Source: Akkermansiaceae bacterium (GTDB lineage: Bacteria; Verrucomicrobiota; Verrucomicrobiia; Verrucomicrobiales; Akkermansiaceae). From it: a DNA stretch of 64,000 nucleotides. The DNA lies in the NCBI GenBank assembly GCA_019634595.1, contig JAHCBC010000002.1, positions 682,001 to 746,000 of the forward strand, given 5' to 3'. Positions within the stretch are counted from its first letter, which is position 1; every line of letters begins with the position of its first letter. Shown here piece after piece: positions 1 through 9,344 of the stretch. The notes below the pieces were generated by a model that saw only the letters and a program-made list of their open reading frames with translations, made no database searches and was not told the origin of the DNA. A program made the position numbers and the translations under genes.

Positions 1-6
1 CTGCGC

Positions 7-888
7 ATGGCCGCCCCGCAGAACATCATCGCGCTGGTATATGACTATGACCAGACGCTCAGCCCCCGCTACATGCAGGATGATGTCTTGTTCCCGCAGT
101 TCGGCATCAACCCGGAGCAATTCTGGAAAAAGTGCAACGCCCTGGTGAGCGACCAGAAATGGGACGGCGAGCTGGCCTACATGAAGTGCCTGCTCGACTA
201 CCTGGGCATGGACAACGTGACCAATGGCCGCCTCAGCGAGCTGGGCGGCGGGCTGCGCTTTTTCCCCGGCCTGCCGGAGCTTTTCGAGGAACTGCCGAAG
301 GCCGCGCTGCGCCCGGAACATGAGATGGCGGGCATCAAGGTGGAGCACTACATCATCTCTTCCGGACTCAAGGCGCTGCTGGACGGCTCCCGCCTGAAGG
401 ACCACGTCCGCGCCATGTTCGGCTGCGAGTTCGGCGAGGATGCGGAGGGCCGCATCAGTTTCCCGAAGCGCGTCATCTCCCACACCTCGAAGACCCAGTT
501 CCTCTTCCGCATCAACAAGGGCATGCTCCGCTATGATGAGGATGTGAACGATCACATGCCTGCCGACCAGCGGCCCATCCCCTTCGAGAACATGGTCTAT
601 GTGGGTGACGGCCCGACCGATGTTCCGTGCTTCACCGTCATGGCCCGCAACGGCGGCCAGGGCATTGCGGTTTATAACCCGGAGGACCCCTCCGGGCGTT
701 CCTTCCGGAAATGCTTCCAGCTTTCCACCCACGCCGGGCGCGTGAAACACATCGCCCCGGCCGACTACCGCCAGGGCTCCCACCTCTGGCTGCTGCTCCA
801 GGAAATGGTCACCGAGATCGCCGACCGTATCCTCTCCCGCCGCATCGACGAGCGCGAACGCTCGACGGTCGCCGCACCGAAGTTCTGA
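7..888 (+). CDS. HAD-family hydrolase
   Basis: A 293-residue soluble protein of the haloacid dehalogenase superfamily. The nucleophile motif DYDQT (residues 13-17) fits HAD motif I (DxDxT/V), and the late GDGPTD motif fits the acidic Mg-binding motif IV. A cap-like insertion lies between them. HAD enzymes are mostly phosphatases; the substrate cannot be read from the sequence. The ATG at 7 is close to the window edge, so a start further upstream cannot be excluded, but the DYDQT motif near residue 13 suits this start. No terminator is visible before the iron-transport genes, whose first ATG lies 133 bases downstream. Confidence 0.85.
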   Translation: MAAPQNIIALVYDYDQTLSPRYMQDDVLFPQFGINPEQFWKKCNALVSDQKWDGELAYMKCLLDYLGMDNVTNGRLSELGGGLRFFPGLPELFEELPKAALRPEHEMAGIKVEHYIISSGLKALLDGSRLKDHVRAMFGCEFGEDAEGRISFPKRVISHTSKTQFLFRINKGMLRYDEDVNDHMPADQRPIPFENMVYVGDGPTDVPCFTVMARNGGQGIAVYNPEDPSGRSFRKCFQLSTHAGRVKHIAPADYRQGSHLWLLLQEMVTEIADRILSRRIDERERSTVAAPKF

Positions 889-1021
889 GGAGTTCCGGCC
901 CGGGGAGGCATCGTGCGCCGCGGTTCGGATGCGGGGGTGAAACACCAGCCGCTTGGGAAAAGCAATCCACCGTCAAGGTTTTGGTTTGCCCGAATGGCAT
1001 TTCGCGGCTCGATTCCGGGTG

Positions 1022-2047
1022 ATGAAACCATCCCGCAAGCCTCTCCTCGTTCTGGCCGCCGTCACCGCGGCGTCATCCTTCTTCGGAGCACGTGCCGATG
1101 AACTCAACGTCTACTCCCACCGCCACTACACCGGGGACCAGGCGATCAACCGCCTCTTCACCGAGAAAACCGGCATCAAGGTCAACGTCGTGAACGCGGA
1201 TGCGGACCAGCTCATCGAGCGGTTGAAAACCGAAGGCGCGAACAGCCCGGCGGACCTTCTCGTCACCGTGGATGCCGGACGTCTCCAGCGCGCCAAGGCG
1301 GAGGGCCTGCTCCAGCCTCTGGATTCGGAAGTGCTGAAAAACGCCTCCCCGAAGGAACTGCGCGATCCGGAAGGCTACTGGTATCCCTACACGCTCCGCG
1401 CCCGCGTCATCCTCGCCGCGAAGGACCGCGTGAAAGCCGGTGAGATCAAGACCTATGAGGACCTCGCGAAGCCTGAGTGGCGTGGCCGCCTGCTGGCGCG
1501 TTCCTCCACCAGCAGCTACAACCAGTCCCTGCTCGCCTCCATCGTGAGCGCGAACGGCAAGGATGAGGCCGCGAAGTGGGCGAAAGGCGTCGTCTCGAAC
1601 TTCGCCCGCCCGCCGCAGGGTGGTGACCGCGACCAGATCAAGGCCGTGGCCTCCGGTCTGGCGGACGTCTGCATTTCCAACACCTACTACCTCGGACTGC
1701 TTCTGAACTCGAAGGACGAGGCGGACCGCAAGGCGGGTGAAGCCGTCACCGTGATCTTCCCGAACCAGGATGGCCGCGGCGCCCAGTGCAATGTCAGCGG
1801 CGCGGGTGTGACGAAGCACGCCAAGAACGTCGCCCAGGCGAAGGCCTACCTGGAGTTCCTCGTCAGCCCGGAGATCCAGAAGATGATCGCCAACAGCACC
1901 TACGAGCATCCGGTCAACGGTGACGTCACCCTCAGCCCGACCCACGAAAGTTGGGGCAAGTTCAAGATCGACACGGAAACCTTTCCGAAAATGTCGGAAA
2001 GCCAGCCGGAAGCGACAAGGATCTTTGACCAAGCGGGCTGGAAGTGA
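1022..2047 (+). CDS. Fe(III) ABC transporter, periplasmic iron-binding protein
   Basis: A 341-residue extracellular solute-binding protein of the FbpA/FutA/IdiA type, which captures ferric iron in the periplasm. A signal peptide (MKPSRK, hydrophobic core, cut near GARA-D at 24/25) supports the ATG at 1022; an open frame continues 23 codons further up, but those codons do not look like a secretion signal. Mature residues start DELNVYSHRHYTGDQ, typical of the family. The adjacent tyrosines at 222-223 (SNTYYLG) match the iron-coordinating Tyr pair of FbpA proteins. It overlaps the permease gene by four bases (GTGA) and leads a three-gene operon. Confidence 0.93.
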   Translation: MKPSRKPLLVLAAVTAASSFFGARADELNVYSHRHYTGDQAINRLFTEKTGIKVNVVNADADQLIERLKTEGANSPADLLVTVDAGRLQRAKAEGLLQPLDSEVLKNASPKELRDPEGYWYPYTLRARVILAAKDRVKAGEIKTYEDLAKPEWRGRLLARSSTSSYNQSLLASIVSANGKDEAAKWAKGVVSNFARPPQGGDRDQIKAVASGLADVCISNTYYLGLLLNSKDEADRKAGEAVTVIFPNQDGRGAQCNVSGAGVTKHAKNVAQAKAYLEFLVSPEIQKMIANSTYEHPVNGDVTLSPTHESWGKFKIDTETFPKMSESQPEATRIFDQAGWK

Positions 2048-3696
2048 TTCGGATGGGGCGGATGCCTGCCGATCGTTCCGCGAAACCCCTCCCGCCGCGC
2101 CATGCGGCCGGGAGACGTTTCGTGGTTGCCGGGGTCTGGCTCCCCGCCTTGGTGGTGCTGGTGCCCGTGCTGGTCGTCCTCTGGCGCGCGGGCATGCCCG
2201 GCGGGGAGGAGTGGACCCGCATCTCTGAGGAGCGTCTGCCCGGCTACCTGCGCCAGACGCTGATCCTGGTCGCCGGGGTCACCTCGCTCTCCATCGTTTT
2301 CGGGGTGCCCGCCGCGTGGTTCGTTTCCACTTGCCGTTTCCCGGGCCGCAGGTTTTTCGAGGTGGCCATGCTGCTGCCCATCGCCATGCCTGGCTTCATC
2401 GCCGCCGTGGCCTATGTCGATGCCTTCCGCGGGTTGATTCCTTTCTACATCTGGATCCGGAAAAACTTCGGAGTGGATGCCTTCCTGAAGTCGCAGGAGA
2501 TCATGCCGTGGATCTTCGCCACGGTCGTCCTCGCGGCCACGCTGTTCCCCTATGTCTATCTGAGCTGCCGGGCGGTCTTCGCGCGGCAGGCGGCCGGTCC
2601 GCTGGAGGCGGCGCGCCTGCTGGGTGCGGGTGCCTTCCGCAGGTTCCTCACCATCGCGCTGCCGATGGCCCGCCCCGCTGTGGCGGCGGGTGCCGCGCTG
2701 GTGGCGATGGAGGCCGTGAATGACTACGGCGTGGTTTCCCATTTCGGCCTGTCGCCTCTCACCCCCGGCGTTTTCCGGGCGTGGAATGAAGGCCAGCTCG
2801 TTTCCGCCATGCGGCTCGCCGTGGTGCTCATGGCGGTGGTCGTCGTGCTGCTCGCCGCGGAGCGCTGGCAGCGTGGAGGGAAGAAATTTTCGTCGGACTC
2901 ACCGGACATGCCGCTGACCCGTGCGGACGCCGGCATCACCGGAACGGCGCTGGCGTGGCTGGCCTGCGGCCTGCCGCTGGTCCTCGGCTTCGTCATCCCA
3001 GGCTGGCGGCTGCTGCGTTGGACCCTCGCTTCATGGGATGTCATGAACTGGCCGGACAACCTCCGCGCCGCGGGAAATTCCTTCCTGCTCGCCTCCGGTG
3101 CCGCCCTGCTGGTGGTGGTCGGGACCATCATCCTCGTCGGTGGCTGCCGCGCGTATGGCGGCCGGTGGTTGGTGCTCGCCCGACAGACCGGCATCCTCGG
3201 CTACGCCTATCCCAGCGCGATGGTGGCGGTGGGCACTGGAGTGCTCGTTTCCGTCCTCGCCTTCGACTTTCCCGGCTGGGCGTGGCTCGCGTTGAGCGCC
3301 TCCACCTTCGGCCTGTTCCTCGCCTACTTCATCCGCTTCCTCGCCGTGGGCATCCAGCCCGCGGCCGCCGCGTTCGAGCGCCTGCCCGCCAGCCTGCATG
3401 AGGCGGGCCGCATGCTCGGCACCGGTCCGCTGCGCACGCTGCGGGTGGTGGACCTGCCGCTCATCCGTCCCGCGCTGGTTGCCGGGGCCACGCTCGCGTT
3501 CATCGATGTTTTCAAGGAACTGACCATGACGCTGGTGCTGCGCCCGTTCAACTTCGAGACCCTCGCCACGCTCACCTTTCGCCTCACCGATGAGAGCCGC
3601 ATCCCGGAAGCGGCGCTGCCCGGCCTGCTGATGGTCGCGCTCGGCCTGCTCGGCCTCATCCCACTCGTCCGCCTGATGCGCCCCGCCTCGAAATGA
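2044..3696 (+). CDS. Fe(III) ABC transporter permease, fused two-domain
   Basis: A 550-residue inner-membrane protein with about twelve hydrophobic segments, the length expected for FbpB/SfuB-type permeases, in which two binding-protein-dependent permease domains are fused. Two EAA-loop-like motifs are visible, EAARLLGAGAFRRF near residue 190 and EAGRMLGTGPLRTL near 455, one per half; these contact the ATPase. The GTG at 2044 overlaps the stop of the binding-protein gene; ATGs at 2053 and 2062 are alternative starts. It ends in an ATGA overlap with the ATPase gene, so all three genes are probably translationally coupled. Confidence 0.92.
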   Translation: MIRMGRMPADRSAKPLPPRHAAGRRFVVAGVWLPALVVLVPVLVVLWRAGMPGGEEWTRISEERLPGYLRQTLILVAGVTSLSIVFGVPAAWFVSTCRFPGRRFFEVAMLLPIAMPGFIAAVAYVDAFRGLIPFYIWIRKNFGVDAFLKSQEIMPWIFATVVLAATLFPYVYLSCRAVFARQAAGPLEAARLLGAGAFRRFLTIALPMARPAVAAGAALVAMEAVNDYGVVSHFGLSPLTPGVFRAWNEGQLVSAMRLAVVLMAVVVVLLAAERWQRGGKKFSSDSPDMPLTRADAGITGTALAWLACGLPLVLGFVIPGWRLLRWTLASWDVMNWPDNLRAAGNSFLLASGAALLVVVGTIILVGGCRAYGGRWLVLARQTGILGYAYPSAMVAVGTGVLVSVLAFDFPGWAWLALSASTFGLFLAYFIRFLAVGIQPAAAAFERLPASLHEAGRMLGTGPLRTLRVVDLPLIRPALVAGATLAFIDVFKELTMTLVLRPFNFETLATLTFRLTDESRIPEAALPGLLMVALGLLGLIPLVRLMRPASK

Positions 3697-4688
3697 ATCT
3701 CCTGGAAATCCACAACCTTTCGAAAACCTACCGCGGCGGAGTTCGGCCCGCCGTCCACGGCGCGTCCTTCGCCTCGGCTCCGGGGGAGATCATCTCGCTG
3801 GTCGGTGAGAGTGGCAGCGGGAAGACCACGCTCCTCCGCCTGATCGCCGGGCTGGAGTCGCCGGACGAAGGAACCATCACCCTGGCGGACCGCGTCATCT
3901 CCTCGCCAGGTCGTGGCATCCAGCCGGAGAAGCGCGGCATCGGCATGGTGTTCCAGCACCACGCGCTGTTCCCGCATCTCACGGTGGAGAAGAACATCTC
4001 CTATGGCATCCGCAAGCTGCCCCGGGCGGAGCGCGCGGAAACCGTCCGCTCCCTGCTGGAGCTCGTCGGCCTGCCCGGCTTCGGTGGCCGCTATCCGCAC
4101 CAGCTTTCCGGCGGCGAACGCCAGCGTGTCGCCCTTGCCCGCGCCCTCGCGCCAAAGCCGGAACTCCTGCTCCTCGACGAGCCGTTCGCCAGCCTGGATG
4201 CGGGCCTGCGCGAGGAACTCCGTGAGGAAACCCGCCGCGTACTGAAACGCCACGGCAGCAGCGCCGTCTTCGTCACCCATGACACCGCGGACGCGCTCAC
4301 CGTCGCCGACCGCATCGTCGTGCTCAACCAGGGGACCATCCAGCAGATCGGCACCCCTGCGGAAATCTATGGCCGCCCCGCGAATGCCTACGTCGCCTCC
4401 TTCTTCGGAGCCTGCAACTTCGTGCCGCCCGGGCAGTTGGCCACCTGCCTCCACATCGGCCCCGGTCCGGAAGCGGAAGGCCTCTGGCTCAGGCCGGAAT
4501 CACTCGCCCTCGTCCAGTCCGGCGAAGGCATCACCGGAGTCATCACCACCGTCCGCTTCCGGGGCACCCACCATGAGATCATCCTCGACTGCCGTTGTGA
4601 GGTCCATGGTGTGTTCACCATCCAGCTCCACCACCCGGGAGACCAGCCGGTCGCGGTCGGCGAGACCTGGCTGATCGCCCGGCGGTGA
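3693..4688 (+). CDS. Fe(III) ABC transporter ATP-binding protein
   Basis: A 331-residue ABC ATPase that powers the FbpAB-type importer encoded just upstream. Walker A GESGSGKTT is at 38-46, the Q-loop at GMVFQH, the signature LSGGERQ at 138-144, Walker B LLLLDEP at 158-164 and the switch His in VTHDTADAL. The C-terminal roughly 90 residues form the TOBE-like regulatory extension usual in FbpC/PotA proteins. The start ATG overlaps the permease stop (ATGA). No Fur-box-like site was recognised upstream of the operon. Two small hairpins follow the stop codon. Confidence 0.93.
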   Translation: MNLLEIHNLSKTYRGGVRPAVHGASFASAPGEIISLVGESGSGKTTLLRLIAGLESPDEGTITLADRVISSPGRGIQPEKRGIGMVFQHHALFPHLTVEKNISYGIRKLPRAERAETVRSLLELVGLPGFGGRYPHQLSGGERQRVALARALAPKPELLLLDEPFASLDAGLREELREETRRVLKRHGSSAVFVTHDTADALTVADRIVVLNQGTIQQIGTPAEIYGRPANAYVASFFGACNFVPPGQLATCLHIGPGPEAEGLWLRPESLALVQSGEGITGVITTVRFRGTHHEIILDCRCEVHGVFTIQLHHPGDQPVAVGETWLIARR

Positions 4689-4694
4689 ACGTGG

Positions 4695-4739
4695 CTGCTG
4701 CGTCCCGCAGCAGGCCGTGACATCGGCGTCCCGCCGATG
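4695..4739. repeat. two tandem small hairpins with TCC loops
   Basis: Just after the iron ABC operon are two perfect 8-bp stems with identical three-base loops: CTGCTGCG-TCC-CGCAGCAG (4695-4713) and CATCGGCG-TCC-CGCCGATG (4721-4739). No T tract follows, so they are not classical terminators. They resemble REP-type palindromes and could stabilise the 3' end of the operon mRNA. Confidence 0.5.
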
Positions 4740-4798
4740 ATCCATGGCAGCCATCCGGTTGCGGGGCCGCTGCCGCGTGATCTCGGCGCAAAAGCAAA

Positions 4799-4827
4799 GG
4801 GGCGGACGGTCATGGACCATCCGCCCC
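4799..4827 (-). terminator. Rho-independent terminator of the BNR gene
   Basis: A 13-bp stem with one G-U pair (4799-4811 with 4815-4827) and a three-base loop. Read on the minus strand it is followed by TTTGCTTTTGC. It lies 22 bases past the stop of the minus-strand BNR-repeat gene. Confidence 0.75.
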
Positions 4828-4849
4828 GGGAGGTGTTTGGCAGGGAGTG

Positions 4850-7456
4850 TTACTGCTTCGTCTTGTAGAGTCCCACACCGGCGGCCCACAGCTCGCGGGT
4901 GGCCGGGTTGAAGCGCAGCACCATCGGCTTCACGAAAGGGATGTCGCCGGTGATGTCGGTCCAGGTCGCGCCGTGGTCGGTGGACTTGTGGATGCCACCG
5001 ATGGCCGTGTTGCCCCAGTTGATGTTGGAAACCCAGATCGTCTTCGGGTCGCCCGGATCGACTTCCAGTCCGACGGTGGACATGTGCTGCGGGAAGTTCG
5101 TCAGCTTCTTCCAGGTCTTGCCATGGTCGGTGCTGCGGTGCAGTTGCGCGCCGGAGGCATAGATGGCCCCGTCCGTGGAGACGTGGAGGTTCCAGACGAA
5201 GTTCTCGTTCGCAAAGACATTCTGCCAGGTGTTGCCGCCATCCTCGCTGCGCCAGATGCCTCCGCCCGCGCCGCAGGCACCCCAGAAGATCCGCTTGGAG
5301 TCCGTCGGGTCCACGGCCAGGCCGTAGAACATCCGGCGGCTGCCGGGCTGGTTGGGCATCTGCTTCCACGAAGCACCGCCGTCCGTCGATTTGAAGATCC
5401 CGCCGCCATTGTGGCCGTCCTCCGCATCACCATCGAGGCCCATGTAAACGATGTTGGGATCCTTCGGATCCACCGCCAGCGCGCGCGGGTAGCCCCGGCC
5501 CCACATTGTGCTTTTCTTCAGCCGCTTTTCGGGAAGCCCCTCCTTGATGATCTTGAACGTCTTGCCGCCATCCTCGCTGAGGACCGTGCTCTGGCTGCCA
5601 TCGTCCCATGGGGAAACGGTGGCGATCACGCGTTCCTTGCCTGCCACTTCATTGACGGCAACGCGCCAGTTGTGGCCGCTGAAACCGCGCACATGGGAGA
5701 GCGGCCAGAGCTGCTGCCAGGTCTTTCCGCCGGAGTCGCTCACCAGCGTGCCCTCGTCCATGACCGAAACGAAAGTCCGGCCCTTGGAAAAGCGCACGTC
5801 CGTGATGACGGAGATGTCCGCCCCCGCGTCGCGCTCGGTCCAGGTCACGCCGCCGTCCGTGCTATGCGGGCACCGCCAGTTCGCGCTGATGAACAGCTCC
5901 TTCCCGTCGCGTGGATTCACCGCGATGTTGGTCGGCGCACTGAGCGCCGACATGCCGTTGAAGACGTTGTCCAGCGTCGGGTTCCCCACCGGATCCACCT
6001 TCAGCCTCGATGAGGATTTCCACGTCTTCCCTCCGTCCTCGGAGCGATAGAACTTCCCATTCCAACTGATGCTGCCGATCGCATAGACATGCAGCGGGTT
6101 CGTCGGGCTGACGACCACCTCCATGATTTCCATGCCCTTCTCGATGCCTTCCGAGGATGGCGCCCAGGTCTTGCCGCCGTCGGTGGACTTGTGGATGCCG
6201 TCCTTGTGGAAGGCCCCGTAGATGATGTCCGGGTTCGTCGGGTCGAAGGCGGAGCTGCCGGCCTGCGGCGGCGTGCCCACCCGGTTCCAGGTCTTGCCCG
6301 CATCCTTGCTCAGCAGCAGTCCGTCATTCTGGGTTCCTGCCAGCACCAGCGACGGGTTCTTCGATGAAATGTTCACCGCATACACGGTCCCGGCCGCCAC
6401 CGGGCCGAGCTTGATGTTGCCGAAGAACTGCAGCGTCTTGTCCGTCTTGAAATCACGGATGGTCGCCTTCACCGGTTTGTCCGCCGGACCGCTGGTGAAG
6501 AAAAATTCTTTCAACTCCAGCACCGTCTGCTCCGCAGGCAGGTTGCCGGAAATGGCGAGATCGAAACGATCAATCGCCGCCCAGTCTGGGGTGGGGTTTT
6601 TCGCCGCCGCGTCCGGGTTCTTCTTCGCGTAGCCCGGCTCGACGATGAAATCCGCCGCGCCCATGACGATGTCCTGCCACTCCGTGCTTTTGTAATGCGG
6701 GGCCAGGTTCTTGCTCCGGTAGGTGATGCCGGACTTCGTCCGTGCCGTGAAATAGGAATCCTTCGCGGTCGATCCGTCGCCCTTCACCGTGAAGCCGACT
6801 CCGGAAAGTTCCGACGTGTTCGCCGTCGCCGGGACCGTCACCGGGATGGCGATGTCACCGAAGAATTCGGCGTTCACCTTCCCGTACTGCACGCGCAGCG
6901 AATCCCCGCCGCTTTCAGTTTCCTTCGACCAGGAGACGGTCCACGTCTCCCCGCCGTCCACGGATTTATAGACCTTCCCACCCGGACTCGCCGCGTAGAG
7001 GTTCTTCCCATTCGTCGGGTCCACCGCCAGCGCGCGCACGCTCTTGTCGCGCTCCGCGGTGATGCGGAGTTCCTTTTTCCCGGTGTTGGGCAGTGTCTTC
7101 CAGTTCTCCCCCGCGTCGGTGCTCTTGCTCACCCCGTCCTCGGTGATGGCATAGACCGTGTCGGGATTCGTCCGGTCCACGGCGACCGAATAGACGGCAT
7201 AGGAAACCAGGCCGTTGTTGATCATCTTCCACTGCTTGCCGTGGTCGTCCGTCCGGTAGATCCCCGCGACATCGCCGCCGAGGTAGATGGTCCCTTTCTT
7301 CGTCGGGTGGTACTCCGCTGCCCAGAAAAAGCCGCCGCCGCCCCAGCCCGCCTGCTCCCATTTGGTTTCCGCGGCGATCAAGTGGCCGGGGGAGAGGATC
7401 GTGGAGGCCAGCAGCCCCCATTTCAGTGGTTTGGGTAGGTTTCGTAGCGAGGACAT
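4850..7456 (-). CDS. secreted BNR/Asp-box beta-propeller protein (GH74/sortilin-like)
   Basis: An 868-residue secreted protein. The start ATG at 7456 is followed by a signal peptide with a hydrophobic core (WGLLASTILS) ending near IAA-ET. At least a dozen Asp-box repeats (S-x-D-x-G-x-T-W, for example STDGGKTW, SEDGGNTW, STDHGATW) run along the chain, as in GH74 xyloglucanases, sialidase-like propellers and sortilin (VPS10) folds. A stretch around residues 225-355 lacks Asp boxes and looks like an inserted beta-sandwich domain. The function is probably polysaccharide binding or hydrolysis, but no catalytic pair is assigned. The open frame continues upstream to 9127, antisense to mpl; that part is not coding. 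Confidence 0.85.
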   Translation of the reverse strand: MSSLRNLPKPLKWGLLASTILSPGHLIAAETKWEQAGWGGGGFFWAAEYHPTKKGTIYLGGDVAGIYRTDDHGKQWKMINNGLVSYAVYSVAVDRTNPDTVYAITEDGVSKSTDAGENWKTLPNTGKKELRITAERDKSVRALAVDPTNGKNLYAASPGGKVYKSVDGGETWTVSWSKETESGGDSLRVQYGKVNAEFFGDIAIPVTVPATANTSELSGVGFTVKGDGSTAKDSYFTARTKSGITYRSKNLAPHYKSTEWQDIVMGAADFIVEPGYAKKNPDAAAKNPTPDWAAIDRFDLAISGNLPAEQTVLELKEFFFTSGPADKPVKATIRDFKTDKTLQFFGNIKLGPVAAGTVYAVNISSKNPSLVLAGTQNDGLLLSKDAGKTWNRVGTPPQAGSSAFDPTNPDIIYGAFHKDGIHKSTDGGKTWAPSSEGIEKGMEIMEVVVSPTNPLHVYAIGSISWNGKFYRSEDGGKTWKSSSRLKVDPVGNPTLDNVFNGMSALSAPTNIAVNPRDGKELFISANWRCPHSTDGGVTWTERDAGADISVITDVRFSKGRTFVSVMDEGTLVSDSGGKTWQQLWPLSHVRGFSGHNWRVAVNEVAGKERVIATVSPWDDGSQSTVLSEDGGKTFKIIKEGLPEKRLKKSTMWGRGYPRALAVDPKDPNIVYMGLDGDAEDGHNGGGIFKSTDGGASWKQMPNQPGSRRMFYGLAVDPTDSKRIFWGACGAGGGIWRSEDGGNTWQNVFANENFVWNLHVSTDGAIYASGAQLHRSTDHGKTWKKLTNFPQHMSTVGLEVDPGDPKTIWVSNINWGNTAIGGIHKSTDHGATWTDITGDIPFVKPMVLRFNPATRELWAAGVGLYKTKQ

Positions 7457-7675
7457 GGAGGATCGGGTTGGGGCAGTTGTCAGGGTCAGCCGTAACCTTC
7501 CGGAAGCGGAGATTCTTTCACAAATGGCTGCCGGGATCGCCCGACCTGCCCATATGGCCAAGAAGCCTGTTTTTTGATGGCCTCCGGTGTCCATTCCCAA
7601 AATGACGGGGAAACGGATGATTGACGTCCGGGCAGGGGCATCCACCATCCCGCGACTCACGCATTTTACCGCTAC

Positions 7676-9061
7676 ATGGCAGACAAGACCCGCTTCCACT
7701 TCACCGGCATCTGTGGCACCGCCATGGGGGCTGTCGCCGCCGCCATGAAACAACGCGGTTTCACCGTGACCGGTTCTGACGCCGCGGTGTATCCGCCCAT
7801 GTCCGACTTCCTGCGGGGCCAGGGCATCACCATCGCGGAAGGCTACAAGGAGGAGAACATCCCGGCGGATGCGGATGTGGTCATCATCGGCAACGCCATT
7901 TCCCGCGGGAATCCGGAGGCGGAAGCCGCGCTCGACCGCAAGCTGCTCTACCATTCCCTGCCGGAGGTCATGAAGGAGTTCTTCCTCCGCGGGAAACGGA
8001 ACCTCGTCGTCTCCGGCACCCACGGGAAAACCACCACCTCCTCCATGCTGGCGTCGGTCCTCCGTGACGCGGGGAAAAACCCCGGCTTCATGATCGGCGG
8101 CCTGCCGAAGAATCTCGGCTGCGGCGCTTATTTCCCGGACTCCGAATTCAACGTGCTGGAGGGCGACGAGTACGACACCGCCTTCTTCGACAAGCGCTCG
8201 AAGTTCCTCCACTACCTGCCGGACTGCGTCGTGGTGAACAACATCGAGTTCGACCACGCGGACATCTACAACTCGTTGGACGAGATCAAGCTGACCTTCC
8301 GCCGCCTGCTCAACATCGTCCCCCGCAGCGGTCGCGCCTTCGTCAATGGCGACGACCCCAACTGCCTGGACGTCTCCGCCAACGCGCCATGCCCGGTGAC
8401 CCGCGTGGGCCTCGGCGAGAACTGCGACCTGCGGATCGAAAATGTAAGCTATGAGCCGGAGCGCAGCTCGTTCACCCTCGGTGGCGTGCCCTATTCCGTC
8501 CGCATGACGGGCGAATTCAACGTCCGGAATGCCGCGATGGCCGCCGCCGCCGCCACCTTCGCCGGGCTTTCCGCGGAGGAAATCCGCGCCGGGCTGGAGA
8601 ATTTCGAGGGCGTCGCCCGCCGCCAGGAACTCAAGGGCGAGGTGAACGGCATCAAGGTGGTCGATGACTTCGCCCACCACCCCACCGCCATCAAGCTGGC
8701 GGTGCAGAGCCTGCGCCAGAAATTCAACGGCGACCGCCTGTGGGTGCTTTTCGAGCCGCGCTCGAACACCACCCGCCGTGCCGTTTTCCAGAATGAGTTG
8801 GCCGAAGCGCTGGCCACCGCCGACTGTGCCGTGGTCGCTGCCATCCCGGATCTCCACAAGATCCCGGAAAACGACCGCCTCGACCCCGTGAAGCTGGCGG
8901 ACGACATCAGCCGACTGGGCGGCGAATGCGCCTACCTCGCGGATGTCGATGCCATCGTCGCCTACGTATCCGAGCGGGCCGCCAGCGGGGATGTCATCGC
9001 CGTCCTCAGCAACGGCGGCTTCGGCGGCATCCACGGCAAGCTGCTGGACGCCCTGGCCTGA
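7676..9061 (+). CDS. mpl: UDP-N-acetylmuramate:L-Ala-gamma-D-Glu-meso-DAP ligase
   Basis: A 461-residue cytoplasmic Mur-ligase-family enzyme that joins UDP-MurNAc to the tripeptide recovered from turned-over peptidoglycan. The Rossmann motif GICGTAMGA near the N-terminus and the ATP-binding loop GTHGKTTT at 114-121 are clear, followed by the Mur central (EGDEYDTAFFD) and C-terminal (VDDFAHHPTAI) signatures. GICGTAMG distinguishes Mpl from MurC (GVAGSGMSG in the MurC of this same window), so both de novo and recycling ligases are present. It is transcribed divergently from the BNR-repeat gene across 219 bases. Confidence 0.93.
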   Translation: MADKTRFHFTGICGTAMGAVAAAMKQRGFTVTGSDAAVYPPMSDFLRGQGITIAEGYKEENIPADADVVIIGNAISRGNPEAEAALDRKLLYHSLPEVMKEFFLRGKRNLVVSGTHGKTTTSSMLASVLRDAGKNPGFMIGGLPKNLGCGAYFPDSEFNVLEGDEYDTAFFDKRSKFLHYLPDCVVVNNIEFDHADIYNSLDEIKLTFRRLLNIVPRSGRAFVNGDDPNCLDVSANAPCPVTRVGLGENCDLRIENVSYEPERSSFTLGGVPYSVRMTGEFNVRNAAMAAAAATFAGLSAEEIRAGLENFEGVARRQELKGEVNGIKVVDDFAHHPTAIKLAVQSLRQKFNGDRLWVLFEPRSNTTRRAVFQNELAEALATADCAVVAAIPDLHKIPENDRLDPVKLADDISRLGGECAYLADVDAIVAYVSERAASGDVIAVLSNGGFGGIHGKLLDALA

Positions 9062-9293
9062 AAAGGTAGGGCGCACTGGTGTTCGTGCCCGGCATCTCCG
9101 GCGGTCCGGAGTGAATTTATTCCCCACAAGTGGCCGGGCATCAGGAGCACCCGTTGGTCCAGCCCCGGGGGGAACGTCCCGGGAAACTTCGCGGTGGATG
9201 ATGCTTTCGCCGGATTGCGGACGCTTATTTCCGCTGTTTTCCCCTTATTTGGCTGGAAAATTTGATTGCCGGGGGGCCGGTGAAAGATTGGGG

Positions 9294-9321
9294 TTGGGAT
9301 CAAGCCCTTTTGGTGTATATA
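9294..9321 (+). promoter_or_regulatory. possible sigma70-like promoter of the giant surface protein
   Basis: A TTGGGA hexamer (9294-9299) and a TATATA hexamer (9316-9321), 16 bases apart, lie 23 bases before the ATG at 9345. This is by-eye matching to the -35/-10 consensus only. The rest of the 283-base gap after mpl shows no other clear feature. Confidence 0.3.
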
Positions 9322-9344
9322 CATTTCGAAAACCCCAAAACCCC

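Noticed and set aside
889-1021. Fur box upstream of the iron ABC operon
   Set aside because: No 19-bp GATAATGAT-type palindrome could be found by eye in this stretch.
7457-9127. Open frame on the minus strand continuing upstream of the BNR gene to give 1425 residues
   Set aside because: It runs antisense to mpl, whose Mur-ligase motifs are unmistakable; the secretion signal at 7456 marks the true start of the minus-strand gene.
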